A stretch of 64,000 bases of DNA from Oceanirhabdus seepicola (GCF_023684385.1 NZ_JAGSOJ010000001.1:62001-126000); one strand, 5' to 3'; shown: positions 17,810-27,308, numbered from the stretch's first letter. The notes: generated by a model from the letters alone, not told the origin. Numbers and translations: made by a program.

Positions 17810-17925
17810 GCACACCCATTTGAGTGTGCAACTTATTCCTACGCTGGCATTATCCAAACAGGTTCATTGGGTCAGTACTTATAGTCCTTTCTCAGCCGGT
17901 AACACCAGCTCCCCACTTATTCAAT
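17810..17925 (-). promoter_or_regulatory. TPP riboswitch, promoter-distal copy, with terminator
   Basis: Read on the minus strand, the aptamer has the conserved THI-box elements GGGGAGC, GGCTGAGAAAG, GACCC followed by GAACCTG, and GGATAATGCCAGCGTAGGA. It is followed by a terminator hairpin (GCACAC... with ...GTGTGC, 17810-17829) and a T-rich run. It lies between the first TPP riboswitch and thiS, so the operon passes two successive thiamine-pyrophosphate checkpoints. Confidence 0.95.
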
Positions 17926-17952
17926 TGTTTAACTTTTTAATAATAAAATAAA

Positions 17953-18085
17953 AACCTGCCATAAGGCAGGTTGAGTTATTCACATATTAATATAAATAAT
18001 CTACAAGCTTCCCTACGTTAGTTCTAACTAAATCAGGTTATAAGGGTCAGGATCTACATCCCTCTCAGCAAAAGCACCCCTAGCT
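17953..18085 (-). promoter_or_regulatory. TPP riboswitch, promoter-proximal copy, with terminator
   Basis: On the minus strand the sequence shows GGGGTGC, GCTGAGAGGGA, GACCCTTATAACCTGAT and AACTAACGTAGGGAAGC, all standard TPP aptamer parts. An AACCTGCC/GGCAGGTT terminator stem (17953-17972) with TTTTTATTTT follows. It is the 5' member of a tandem pair. Confidence 0.95.
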
Positions 18086-18124
18086 ACTTTATTTTCATGT
18101 TATAAGTAATCTTTACAACATCAT

Positions 18125-18151
18125 GTTATACCATATCTTGGCTTATGTCAA
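18125..18151 (-). promoter_or_regulatory. Promoter of the thiamine operon
   Basis: On the minus strand TTGACA (18146-18151) is followed after 15 bases by TATAAC (18125-18130) with an extended -10 TGG. The transcript would start just upstream of the first TPP aptamer. Confidence 0.6.
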
Positions 18152-18259
18152 TATGTAATTACAATAAAATACTACACCATTACCATTGCTATAATTTAAT
18201 CCATATGGTATGTTTATGTTATTATATAGCAATCATTTAATTGTAAGGAGAGATTAATT

Positions 18260-18805
18260 TTGAAACTATTTTTTATATCTGACATTCATGGTTCTTTATA
18301 TTATTTAAACAAAGCAATAGAAGCTTTCCATATGGAGAAAGCCGCTCAAATAGTAATTTTAGGTGATGCCCTTTATCATGGCCCAAGAAATCCACTTCCA
18401 AAAGATTATAACCCTAAAGAAGTTGCTTCTATATTGAATTCTCTTAAAGGAAAGATTATTGCTGTAAGAGGTAATTGTGATAGCGAAGTAGATCAGATGG
18501 TGATTGAGTATCCAATGATGGCTGATTATTCATTTATCTTATGTAATAATAGAAGAATATTCTTAACTCATGGACATATATTCAACGTAGATAATCCACC
18601 AAAATTGACAGGTAATGATGTGTTAGTACATGGTCATACTCATATACCTGTAGCTGAAAAAACTAAGGATTTTTATTTAATTAATCCTGGTTCTATTTCT
18701 TTACCTAAAGAAAATAATCCTAATACATATGGTATTTTAGAAAACAATAAATTTAAAATAAAAGATTTCCAAGGAAATATTGTTAAATCAATAATTCTCG
18801 AATAA
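18260..18805 (+). CDS. yfcE: YfcE-type phosphodiesterase
   Basis: This 181-residue metallophosphoesterase has the full dinuclear metal set: SDIHG, LGDALYHG, GNCDSE, LTHGH and VHGHTH. The order and spacing match YfcE/MJ0936 proteins, which hydrolyse phosphodiesters with Mn2+. The start is TTG at 18260 with AAGGAGAG ten bases upstream. It is a single-gene unit transcribed away from the thiamine operon and ended by the hairpin at 18863-18905. The physiological substrate is not known. Confidence 0.95.
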   Translation: MKLFFISDIHGSLYYLNKAIEAFHMEKAAQIVILGDALYHGPRNPLPKDYNPKEVASILNSLKGKIIAVRGNCDSEVDQMVIEYPMMADYSFILCNNRRIFLTHGHIFNVDNPPKLTGNDVLVHGHTHIPVAEKTKDFYLINPGSISLPKENNPNTYGILENNKFKIKDFQGNIVKSIILE

Positions 18806-18862
18806 TCAAAATCCGGTTTTAACACGCAATTTATAATTTATTTGAATATGCCTTACTAAAGG

Positions 18863-18905
18863 AAAAAGGATTAAATTTGGATGTCCCAAACTTTAATCCT
18901 TTTTA
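18863..18905 (+). terminator. Terminator of yfcE
   Basis: The stem AAAGGATTAAA pairs with TTTAATCCTTT and is followed by a T run on the plus strand. Confidence 0.75.
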
Positions 18906-18929
18906 TAGTACTTAATATTTAAATATGCC

Positions 18930-21254
18930 TTAGTCAACATTTGTAAAATTCACAATAAATTTTTCAGCATCTTCTATGCTCAAGGGCTTAGCTATATAAT
19001 ACCCTTGTATTACATCACACTTATTATTTTTTAAATACTCGTACTGGTCGTAATATTCTACTCCTTCAGCAACAATTTCTAACTTTAATCGATGAGCTAA
19101 ACTAATTATTAAATCAATCAACTCATATTCATCATTGTGAATACCATCTACAAAACTTTTATCAATTTTAAGTACATCAATAGGTAACCATTTCAAGTAA
19201 TTCAATGAAGAATATCCTTTTCCAAAATCATCTAAAGATATTTTAAAACCCAATTCTTTTAGTTTAAGAACAATATCTTTAGCATTTTCAAATGATTCAA
19301 TGAACATATTTTCCGTAATCTCAATTTGTATCTTATTAATATCTATGTAAATCTCTTTAATCAACTTTTTCACTCTATTAATTATCTTGGTATCTTTCAA
19401 TTGATTTGGTGAAATATTCAATGATATTACCCCCATATCAATCCCTTTTTTCTCCCATGATTTCAATTGAGTAAAAACTTCCTCCATAACCCAAAAATCA
19501 ATTTCTCGTATTAACCCAGTCTGTTCTGCAATAGGAATAAACTCCATGGGAGGTATAATCCCTTTACTAGGATGGTTCCACCTTATCAATGCCTCGAACC
19601 CTTCTACTTTATTTGATTTTATATTAATTTTAGGTTGATATACTAAGAAAAACTCATTCTTTTTAATTGCTTTATTTAAATCTTCTTCAATCGAAAGTCT
19701 CTTCATATTTTTTTCATATAAATCTTTATTAAAAAAGCAAAAGGAATTCTTTCCTTTTATTTTTGCTCTATACATTGCACTGTCCGCATTTTTGAAGAGT
19801 TCATCAGAATTAGTTTTTTCAGAAGTGTTTACAGCAATTCCAATGCTTGCAGTTATAAAAATTTCTTTAGATTTTAAGTAAAATGGCTCCTTAAATTTAT
19901 TAAGAATATCCTTTGCTCTCTCCTCAACATATTCTAGATTTGGATAATCATATATAATTGCAATAAATTCATCTCCACCAAAACGCGCAAATAATTCATT
20001 TTCCTTAGATGATTCCATAATTCTTGGAGCAACCTTTTGTAAGATATAATCTCCGGCAGAATGACCATATATATCATTTATATTCTTAAAATTATCTAAA
20101 TCTAAAAGGAAAACTGCAATGTTTCCACTATTTTTATTTTTTATCTCATTTAACTTATTATTAATTTGAATAGTGCATCCATTTCGATTATATAAATTAG
20201 TTAAATCGTCATAATATGCCATCTTTTCTATTCTTTTTTCATAAAGCTTTTTATCTGTTATATCACTAGCAGAGCCTGCTATTTTTATAGGTTGATTGTT
20301 CAAGTCTCTTTGGATTTTAGATTTACATAATATCCATTTAATCTGTCCATCTTTAGAAACCAGTCTATATTCATCTTGATACTCATCATCATATTTAAGA
20401 TGTTTATAGAATTTTTCTAGTGTTTTCTTTCTATCTTCCTCATATATAAGTTTAGCATAGTCTTTTATTGTCTTAATTTCTTTTGACTTTACACCTATGA
20501 TTTCTTCAACTCTATCGGATATGAATAGATTACCCTTTCTCCAATCTACATCCCAAATGATGTCATTTGATCCCTCAGCCACTAATTTATATCTTTGTTG
20601 TGATTCTTCTAAAGAAATACTTTGTTCCTTAAGATTTTCGTATTGATCCCTTAATTCTTCTTCCGTTGCTGTAAGTTCCTCATAAACAGCTGTAATTTCT
20701 TCATTATTCTCTTTCAAATCCAGATATGCCTCGTTGAGTTTCATTTTAGAATATCCAATATCAGTAATGAGCTCTGATAAACCAGTTAAAAAGTGAACTA
20801 CACTTTTTATTTTTTCTTCTGGAAAAACCGTCGTACTTCTTACAGCCTTTAAATATTCTTCTTTATTCATTCCCGTTTCATCCGCTAATTTTTCATAAAA
20901 ATCAAGATCAGGTTCTTCAAAAAAAAATTGTCCTTGAAATACTGTAGCAATTCGGTGCCCATCAATAATTATAGGAGATCCAATATCAACCAACCCATTC
21001 TTACATTTCGTTACCACACATCGCTCCCCCGCATTGAATCTACCTGCCATAGCCATATCACTTTCAATACATCTTTTATTGGTTATGGGATTCATTCTAT
21101 GAAATTTTGTGCATATAGGCTTCCAGCCTGTCTCAATTATAACTTCTCCTTGGGCATCAATTATTGTTGATGGTATTCCTGTAGTATCATATAAATGATC
21201 AAGTAGTCCTTGTAACCTGTTAACGTCAATTAAATCAGAAAATTTATATTTCAC
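18930..21254 (-). CDS. PocR-PAS-GGDEF-EAL cyclic di-GMP enzyme
   Basis: This 774-residue cytoplasmic signalling protein has four parts. Residues 5-170 are a PocR sensory domain with the typical cysteines (ICTKFHR, CIESDMAM, ERCVVTKCKNGLVDIG). A coiled coil follows (about 175-215), then a PAS domain with PAC region (about 220-340). A GGDEF domain has an intact loop (RFGGDEFIAI) and the DLDNFKNIND metal site. The EAL domain is complete (YQPKIN, FEALIRW, NISPNQL, EITENMF, DDFGKGYSSLNYLKWLPID, VAEGVE). Both catalytic sites look active. PocR domains bind small metabolites, so it may tie cyclic di-GMP to a nutrient. The GTG start at 21254 has AAGGGGGGG upstream. It is a single-gene unit; a cyclic-di-GMP riboswitch controls the pilus operon 10 kb away. 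Confidence 0.94.
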   Translation of the reverse strand: MKYKFSDLIDVNRLQGLLDHLYDTTGIPSTIIDAQGEVIIETGWKPICTKFHRMNPITNKRCIESDMAMAGRFNAGERCVVTKCKNGLVDIGSPIIIDGHRIATVFQGQFFFEEPDLDFYEKLADETGMNKEEYLKAVRSTTVFPEEKIKSVVHFLTGLSELITDIGYSKMKLNEAYLDLKENNEEITAVYEELTATEEELRDQYENLKEQSISLEESQQRYKLVAEGSNDIIWDVDWRKGNLFISDRVEEIIGVKSKEIKTIKDYAKLIYEEDRKKTLEKFYKHLKYDDEYQDEYRLVSKDGQIKWILCKSKIQRDLNNQPIKIAGSASDITDKKLYEKRIEKMAYYDDLTNLYNRNGCTIQINNKLNEIKNKNSGNIAVFLLDLDNFKNINDIYGHSAGDYILQKVAPRIMESSKENELFARFGGDEFIAIIYDYPNLEYVEERAKDILNKFKEPFYLKSKEIFITASIGIAVNTSEKTNSDELFKNADSAMYRAKIKGKNSFCFFNKDLYEKNMKRLSIEEDLNKAIKKNEFFLVYQPKINIKSNKVEGFEALIRWNHPSKGIIPPMEFIPIAEQTGLIREIDFWVMEEVFTQLKSWEKKGIDMGVISLNISPNQLKDTKIINRVKKLIKEIYIDINKIQIEITENMFIESFENAKDIVLKLKELGFKISLDDFGKGYSSLNYLKWLPIDVLKIDKSFVDGIHNDEYELIDLIISLAHRLKLEIVAEGVEYYDQYEYLKNNKCDVIQGYYIAKPLSIEDAEKFIVNFTNVD

Positions 21255-21707
21255 GGTACCCCCCCTTAGCTTCTTTTCGAAAAATTCTATTCAATCTCAA
21301 GTATTTCTATAGTCAAACTTATTTAAGTATATTTTAAAATCTCACGCCTTTACTAACTTCCTCTCAGATAAGTCAATTTCTTAAGCATTCATATTTCAAT
21401 TATAAGTAGATATTCCTCCAATATCAAGATAAATTAAACACTTTTCTACAGATAATTACATTTTTAACTTTATTAACCTCGAACAATTGTATCATAATGT
21501 AAAAGAACATCTAACCCCTAGATTAGATGCTCCTTAATTACCTTGTACCACATTTGATTTTAGGCGTATGAAATAAATAACATGTCAGATTGCCAAGTAT
21601 AGACATTCCAAGTTGAAACTAAACTTATACATACTCAAAACTCATTGAAGCGCTGCGATTTTGAGATATGTATAAATAAAGTTTAACTATTGATTCTCTA
21701 TAATTGA
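21255..21707. other. Intergenic region with terminator, long inverted repeat and a partial palindromic element
   Basis: No gene was found. The hairpin at 21505-21532 (CATCTAA/TTAGATG, followed on the minus strand by TTCTTTTA) may end the argC transcript. At 21619-21686 an imperfect inverted repeat has arms AAACTT..ATACATA.CTCAAAA around a GC-rich loop. At 21563-21580 the sequence AGGCGTATGAAATAAATAAC resembles one arm of the palindromic elements in the Tad operon (25849 and 27309). Confidence 0.5.
21505..21532 (-). terminator. Probable terminator downstream of argC
   Basis: The stem GA-CATCTAA with TTAGATG-TC is followed by TTTTA on the minus strand, 176 bases after the argC stop. Confidence 0.5.
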
Positions 21708-22745
21708 TTATATACAAGTAGGCACATAACTTAATCCTGTACTTTCATCATATCCATTCATGATATTCATATTTTGAATAGCCTGCCCTGCTGCTCCTTT
21801 AATTAAATTATCTATTGCGGCTATTATAATAAGTTTATTATTCTCTTTATTAATTTCAAAATTTATATGACACAAATTCGAATTTTTAACCCATTTTGAT
21901 TCAACATAAATCCCTTTATCTAATATTTGAATAAATTGTTTATCCCTATAATACTTTTCATAGATTTCTTTCACATTATCATATTCAATATCCTTTATAA
22001 GTTCTGTATATACTGTTATGAGCATACCTCTTTGCATTGGAATTATATGTGGAGTAAATGTCAACTTTATCTTTTTATCAAGAAAGAATTCCACCCCTTT
22101 TTTCACTTCTTGACTATGTGGATGATTATTTATTTTGTATGCCTTAATTGATTCATTTCCCTCTACAAAATGGGTACCTAATGTGAGAGTTCTCCCCCCT
22201 CCAGATAATCCACATTTACCATCTACTATAATGTCTTCTCCAATAATATTTTCCTTAATTAAAGGTAGTAATGCTAATTGCATTGCTGTAGCATAACAAC
22301 CAGGGTTAGCTAAATACTTTGCTTTCTTTATTTTTTCTATATTCCATTCACTAAGACCATATACAAACTGCTCAGTTAGTTCCATTGATTTATGTTCTTT
22401 ACCATAAAATTTACTGTACTCATCCTTGTTCATGAATCTATAATCTACACCAATATCTATTATTTTTATATCCCTCATCATATCCTCTGTCAGATTTTCC
22501 ATCAATACTCCATAAGGTAATGCTGAAAATAATAAATCTATGCCTTTAGTTATAGTATTCCAATTTAATCCCTCACAAATATAGTCATTCAATCCAACAA
22601 AATTTCTATATGAATGACTATATTTTTTCCCTTCATACGCCTTAGATACTATTTTTTTTATTTTCACCTCTTTATGATTTGCAAGTAACCTAACTAGTTC
22701 TTCACCTGCATATCCTGTTGCTCCTAATATTCCTACATTCAACAT
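21708..22745 (-). CDS. argC: N-acetyl-gamma-glutamyl-phosphate reductase
   Basis: This 345-residue enzyme reduces N-acetylglutamyl phosphate with NADPH, the third step of arginine synthesis. The N-terminal GILGATGYAGEELVRLL is the NADP site, the catalytic cysteine is in ANPGCYATA, and GLSGGGR and HPHSQEV are further family signatures. The C-terminal GYDESTGLSYVP corresponds to the usual ending. ATGAGGAAG provides the ribosome site. It is separated from other arg genes and follows a mraY-like gene by 40 bases, an unusual pairing. No ARG box was clearly recognised. Confidence 0.95.
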   Translation of the reverse strand: MLNVGILGATGYAGEELVRLLANHKEVKIKKIVSKAYEGKKYSHSYRNFVGLNDYICEGLNWNTITKGIDLLFSALPYGVLMENLTEDMMRDIKIIDIGVDYRFMNKDEYSKFYGKEHKSMELTEQFVYGLSEWNIEKIKKAKYLANPGCYATAMQLALLPLIKENIIGEDIIVDGKCGLSGGGRTLTLGTHFVEGNESIKAYKINNHPHSQEVKKGVEFFLDKKIKLTFTPHIIPMQRGMLITVYTELIKDIEYDNVKEIYEKYYRDKQFIQILDKGIYVESKWVKNSNLCHINFEINKENNKLIIIAAIDNLIKGAAGQAIQNMNIMNGYDESTGLSYVPTCI

Positions 22746-22785
22746 ATAATCTTCCTCATTTCATTGAAATTATCCTTAGACATAT

Positions 22786-23754
22786 TCAAATACCCAAATA
22801 TCCAATCACACAGAGAATAATTGTAATTGACCAAAAAGTATACACTATTTTCGTCTCTTTCCACCCACATTTCTCTAAATGATGATGATATGGTGCTATC
22901 TTAAATACTTTCTTTCCTGTTAATTTTAATGATGTTAATTGTATTATCACAGTTACTGTTTCCCATAAACACAATGCAATAACAATAATTAACAACAGTG
23001 GAATATTCAATTCAATCATAAAGATTGCTATTGCACCACCAAGAAATAATGATCCAGTATCACCTATGAATATTTTTGCTGGATACTTATTAAACGCCAA
23101 CATTCCTATACAAGAGGCTTGTATAATTAATGAACTATATAATACACTTGTATTTTTAAATTGCCAAGAAATCAAAGCTATTAATGCTAACACTATTATG
23201 CCTATCCCCAACGCCAATCCATCTAATCCATCTGTAATATTTACACTGTTTGTTGTTCCTATTAATAATACTACCAAAAATACTGAATATAATATTATAT
23301 TTAATTCAATTCCCTTATTGATAAATGGAACCATTACTATCCTATTGACCTGATTAGTTGATATAAAAAATAGTACATAAAATAAACTTATCATAGTCAA
23401 TCCTATCAATTTCTCTTTTGGCGTAACTCCATCTCTGATTTTTTTTATTTTTATATAATCATCAATGAAGCCCATAAACCCAAATAATATAATAAAAATA
23501 TTGAACCATAATATTTCTTTGTTTATCAAATAGTAAATTATACTCATAATCAATAAAACAATATTCATAACTACGCCGCCCATTGATGGAGTGTTTAATT
23601 TATTTTTATGTAATTCTCTTATACAGGATTTCTTAATTACCTCAGAGGTTTCATTCCTTTTTAATATTTTATTATCCTTCACCAATTTTATAAAATATTT
23701 TATTCCAACAACAGTGCACAATAGGCTACTTAAATATATAATTATGATTTCCAT
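22786..23754 (-). CDS. MraY-like phospho-MurNAc-pentapeptide transferase
   Basis: This 322-residue polytopic membrane protein has the MraY hallmarks: LNTPSMGG, FMGFIDDYIK (the DD pair), TNSVNITDGLDGLA (metal-binding Asp), IFIGDTGSLFLGG, and PYHHHLEKCGWKE (the histidine motif). MraY attaches phospho-MurNAc-pentapeptide to undecaprenyl phosphate to form lipid I. The start at 23754 is chosen for AAGGGGGA upstream. It lies outside any division/cell-wall cluster and next to argC, so it may be a second copy or a specialised paralogue. An extended -10 (TGGTATAAT, with attata at 23813-23818) lies about 60 bases upstream. Confidence 0.88.
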   Translation of the reverse strand: MEIIIIYLSSLLCTVVGIKYFIKLVKDNKILKRNETSEVIKKSCIRELHKNKLNTPSMGGVVMNIVLLIMSIIYYLINKEILWFNIFIILFGFMGFIDDYIKIKKIRDGVTPKEKLIGLTMISLFYVLFFISTNQVNRIVMVPFINKGIELNIILYSVFLVVLLIGTTNSVNITDGLDGLALGIGIIVLALIALISWQFKNTSVLYSSLIIQASCIGMLAFNKYPAKIFIGDTGSLFLGGAIAIFMIELNIPLLLIIVIALCLWETVTVIIQLTSLKLTGKKVFKIAPYHHHLEKCGWKETKIVYTFWSITIILCVIGYLGI

Positions 23755-23882
23755 TCTGTCCCCCTTACCTAAATATAACCTTATCTCTTCTTTAATTTTA
23801 TATATTATCAATATTATACCACATGCAGTGAAATAAAAAACACATGAAGAGGCTTGTGGAATTAGTAAGAGAATATAATACT

Positions 23883-23920
23883 AGAAGCCTGTTCTCTCAA
23901 ATTCACGAGAACAGACTTCT
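23883..23920 (-). terminator. Terminator at the end of the Tad operon
   Basis: The stem AGAAG-CTGTTCTC pairs with GAGAACAG-CTTCT (23883-23896 with 23907-23920) and lies 25 bases after the tadC stop. Confidence 0.65.
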
Positions 23921-23944
23921 ATCTATATGTGTTTTACATTAAAT

Positions 23945-24856
23945 TTATTTCACAAACTCGTTTATTAACTGTATAACTGCCGGTCCCAATAAAACTATAA
24001 ATATACTTGGAAAAATAAATAGTACAAGTGGAAATAATATTTTAATCGGAGCTTTCATTGCTTCTTCCTCTGCCCTTTGTTTTCTTTTCTCTCTTTCCTC
24101 TTCAGACTTTACTCTAAGTATTTTTACAATACTTATTCCAAGCTTTTCAGCCTGAAGTATATTATTGATTAAAGATTTTATTTCATCAAACTCAAGACGT
24201 TCCTTTACACCCGTTAATGCTTCTTTTCTTGTTTTACCTAATCTCATTTCTTCAAGACAAATGTGAAATTCCGAAGGTAGCACACCAACTTTTTTCGAAA
24301 TTACCTTATTTAATGCACCATCAAAACCTAATCCTGCCTCAAGACAAACAGTTAAAATATCAAGAAAATCTGGAAGTTCTTTTAACCCTTCTTTATATCG
24401 CTGCTTAATCTTTTGATTAATATAATAATTAGGTATTATAATAGCAAAAATAAAACCAATTAACCCTAGAACAATAACACCGTTTATACCTGAATTAAGT
24501 AATTTTGCATACATACCAAACAATACAGGTAATACTATCTTTAAAGTTATTTTTAATGCATGAAACTCAATTGGTGTCATACCAAATGGATTTCCAGCTT
24601 GAAGAAGTTTTCTATCTAAAACCTGTTCTTTTTTTGAAGAAATCTTTTCACCAAAAAAACCTTTGGTCTTTCTTCTTAATTGAAGTATTATTCTTTGTGA
24701 AAGAGGTTCATTTTCTTCTTCTCTTTTAATTATAACCTTTTCAGTATTAACAAACTCATCTAATCTTTTTTTTGTTTTAAACTTAGGTTCATAAATTCTT
24801 AAAACTATATAAAATATAAACAATGTAATGGTTAATAAGAAAAAAATCACTACCAT
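23945..24856 (-). CDS. tadC: Tad pilus inner-membrane protein TadC
   Basis: This 303-residue protein of the type II secretion system F family is the second of two paired platform proteins. It has an N-terminal membrane segment, a cytoplasmic region with the T2SSF signature (LPDFLDILTVCLEAGLGFDGAL) and two C-terminal membrane helices (ILFPLVLFIFPSIFIVLLGP). GAGGTG lies upstream of the ATG, which is 4 bases from tadB. TadB and TadC form the membrane platform on which TadA drives pilin polymerisation. It is the last gene of the operon. Confidence 0.92.
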   Translation of the reverse strand: MVVIFFLLTITLFIFYIVLRIYEPKFKTKKRLDEFVNTEKVIIKREEENEPLSQRIILQLRRKTKGFFGEKISSKKEQVLDRKLLQAGNPFGMTPIEFHALKITLKIVLPVLFGMYAKLLNSGINGVIVLGLIGFIFAIIIPNYYINQKIKQRYKEGLKELPDFLDILTVCLEAGLGFDGALNKVISKKVGVLPSEFHICLEEMRLGKTRKEALTGVKERLEFDEIKSLINNILQAEKLGISIVKILRVKSEEEREKRKQRAEEEAMKAPIKILFPLVLFIFPSIFIVLLGPAVIQLINEFVK

Positions 24857-24859
24857 ATC

Positions 24860-25840
24860 TTACACCTCGATTTTAGTTAACTTGTTAATCAATAGGAATC
24901 CAATTAGTCCAGATATAACACCAACTGATATCATAATAATCCCCAATGTATTTTCGAATAGACTTTGCATATATTCTGGATTTATCAAATAAATCATTAA
25001 TCCAAGTATAATTGGAAGTGAACCAATTACTCTTCCTGATAGTCTACCTTGTGATGTCAAAGTTTGAACCTGTCGTTGTATTCTAATTCTCTCTCTTATA
25101 GTTTTTACTATTGTTTCAAGTACTTCTGCTAGGTTTCCACCAACCTGACGTTGAATTAAAACAGCCTGTATCATAATTTCAAGGTCATCGCTTGGCATTC
25201 TTGTACTTAAATTATTTAATGCATCTTCCATAGTAATTCCATAACTCATTTCCTTTAAAAGTATCTTAATTTCTTCTCTTATTGGAGACTCACACTCTTC
25301 TGCAACAACTTTTAAAGCCTGTGGAAAACTGTAACCTGATCTTAATGAACCTATTATTGTTGTTATCATATCTGGTAAACCTTCATTAAATTTAAGTATT
25401 CTAATCTTAATCTTTCTCTTTATCCATATTTCAGGTGATTTATATCCAATAATTCCTCCGAGAATTAAAAAAATCATATTATTTGCTATAAAATATAATA
25501 TACCACCCATAATAGTTGCTAAAAGCCATTTTAACATTATATATTCTTCAGAATTCAAGTGAACTCCAGCACTTCTAAGCATCTGTTCAGTTTTCTCTTG
25601 ATTTAAGTTTGATAGTTTTTCTCGTATTATTTCATTTAATCTTTTTAAACTACTCTTATCTACACTGAGCTTTTCCTTTTTATTCTTTAATTTTTTCTCT
25701 CTTTTATCTATTTCTAAATAATAGTCAATTCTTCTTTCAATTCTCTTATCTGATAAAATAAAATAATAAAACATTGAAATAATTAATAAAAAACAAAATA
25801 CAAAGAAAAACAATAAAATAATCCCTTTGATAACTACCAC
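24860..25840 (-). CDS. tadB: Tad pilus inner-membrane protein TadB
   Basis: This 326-residue T2SSF-family protein has the signature LPDMITTIIGSLRSGYSFPQAL, the conserved RQVGGNLAEVLE motif, and membrane segments at both ends. The GTG at 25840 abuts the AAAGGAG site, which is too close for a normal start; the true initiation codon may lie a few codons in. A palindromic repeat (25849-25914) separates it from tadA. It partners with TadC. Confidence 0.92.
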   Translation of the reverse strand: MVVIKGIILLFFFVFCFLLIISMFYYFILSDKRIERRIDYYLEIDKREKKLKNKKEKLSVDKSSLKRLNEIIREKLSNLNQEKTEQMLRSAGVHLNSEEYIMLKWLLATIMGGILYFIANNMIFLILGGIIGYKSPEIWIKRKIKIRILKFNEGLPDMITTIIGSLRSGYSFPQALKVVAEECESPIREEIKILLKEMSYGITMEDALNNLSTRMPSDDLEIMIQAVLIQRQVGGNLAEVLETIVKTIRERIRIQRQVQTLTSQGRLSGRVIGSLPIILGLMIYLINPEYMQSLFENTLGIIMISVGVISGLIGFLLINKLTKIEV

Positions 25841-25848
25841 TCCTTTAA

Positions 25849-25914
25849 GGCAAGTTCAAATAAATAACAAGTCAGTCTACTCGTATATTTGCCTTGTTAT
25901 TTATTTTCACATGT
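25849..25914. repeat. Intercistronic palindromic element, copy 2
   Basis: Imperfect 20-base terminal arms (GGCAAGTTCAAATAAATAAC and, inverted, GACATGTGAAAATAAATAAC) enclose a short centre. It lies between tadA and tadB; a close relative lies between tadZ and tadA (27309-27387). In the transcript it would form a long hairpin. Confidence 0.75.
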
Positions 25915-27295
25915 CAAACTTAAATATAGAATCTGGAATATGTATACCTGAGGATTCAAGTCTGTCATAAAACTTAGGACGAATTCCTGTGGAAACCATG
26001 GCACCTATTATTTTTCCCTTTTTATCAATGCCCTGTTGTTTAAATGTAAAGATATCCTGAAGGACAACTATATCTCCCTCAAGGCCTTGTACTTCAGTGA
26101 TGTTAACAATTTTCCTTGTCCCATCTTTTAACCTTGCTTGCTGAACAATTAAGTCAATTGCACCTGAGATTTGCTGACGAATTGCTTTTATCGGAAGTTC
26201 CATCCCTGCCATTAAAACCATAGTTTCAAGACGAGTAATCATATCCCTTGGACTGTTAGCATGCCCAGTAGCTAGTGATCCATCATGACCAGTATTCATA
26301 GCTTGAAGCATGTCCAATGCTTCCCCTCCACGAACCTCTCCAATTACAATTCTTTCAGGTCTCATTCTCAGAGAGTTTCTAACAAGATCCCTAATTTTCA
26401 CTGCTCCCTTTCCTTCAATGTTTGCAGGTCTAGACTCTAATGAAACTACGTGCTCCTGTGAAAGTTGTAGTTCTGCAGCATCTTCAATTGTAATAATTCT
26501 TTCATCGTCAGGAATAAAGGAAGATAAAACATTTAATGTTGTCGTTTTCCCTGAGCCTGTCCCCCCACTTATGAAAATATTCAGTTTTGCCTTAACACAT
26601 GCATCAATAAAAATTGCCATATCCCTTGTTACTGTCCCAAAGCTTATTAAATTTTCAATTGTCAGAGGATCTTTTGCAAATTTTCTTATAGTAATTGTTG
26701 GACCATTTAATGCAAGAGGTGGGATTATTGCATTAACCCTTGAACCATCTGGAAGTCTTGCATCAACCATAGGGCTGCTCTCATCTATTCTTCTGCCAAG
26801 GGGTGATACAATCTTTTCAATTACCTGCATAACATGTTCATCATCCCTAAATTGCACGTCAGTTAATTGAATTTTACCATTTCTCTCTACATATACTTGA
26901 TCTGGTCCATTCACCATAACTTCACTAACCTCAATATCATTTAAAAGTGGATTTATTGGTCCATATCCAGTTAAATCATTAATAAGTTCCTGTACAACTC
27001 TTTTTCTATCTATATCCGCAAATTGTTCTCCATCCTTTTTTATAATTTCAAAAGCTATTGAATCAATTTTAGGGATTAACTCTTCCACTTCTTCATCTTT
27101 AAATTCATCCATTATTCTTTTTTGAAGCTTGTTCTTTAATTCCTGTTCTTTACCAGTTGGAGTATAAAAAATCTTCTTCGAAGAATTACTTTTATCATCT
27201 ACCTGGTGAACTAATCTAGTTTTTTTATCTATATTTTCATTTAATTTATTATCATCGTTACTCTTTACTTTATTAATTCTATCAAGTAGCCCCAT
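25907..27295 (-). CDS. tadA: Tad pilus assembly ATPase TadA (CpaF)
   Basis: This 462-residue secretion ATPase of the GspE/CpaF family has Walker A (FISGGTGSGKTTTLN), the Asp box around IITIEDAAEL, Walker B (RIVIGEVRGGEALDML) and the conserved TGHDGSLATGHAN with metal-site histidine. It powers polymerisation of the Flp pilin. The N-terminal 70 residues are charged and variable, as in other Gram-positive TadA proteins. AAAGGAG is placed 7 bases before the ATG. Confidence 0.96.
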   Translation of the reverse strand: MGLLDRINKVKSNDDNKLNENIDKKTRLVHQVDDKSNSSKKIFYTPTGKEQELKNKLQKRIMDEFKDEEVEELIPKIDSIAFEIIKKDGEQFADIDRKRVVQELINDLTGYGPINPLLNDIEVSEVMVNGPDQVYVERNGKIQLTDVQFRDDEHVMQVIEKIVSPLGRRIDESSPMVDARLPDGSRVNAIIPPLALNGPTITIRKFAKDPLTIENLISFGTVTRDMAIFIDACVKAKLNIFISGGTGSGKTTTLNVLSSFIPDDERIITIEDAAELQLSQEHVVSLESRPANIEGKGAVKIRDLVRNSLRMRPERIVIGEVRGGEALDMLQAMNTGHDGSLATGHANSPRDMITRLETMVLMAGMELPIKAIRQQISGAIDLIVQQARLKDGTRKIVNITEVQGLEGDIVVLQDIFTFKQQGIDKKGKIIGAMVSTGIRPKFYDRLESSGIHIPDSIFKFDM

Positions 27296-27308
27296 GTTTC
27301 CACTCCTT

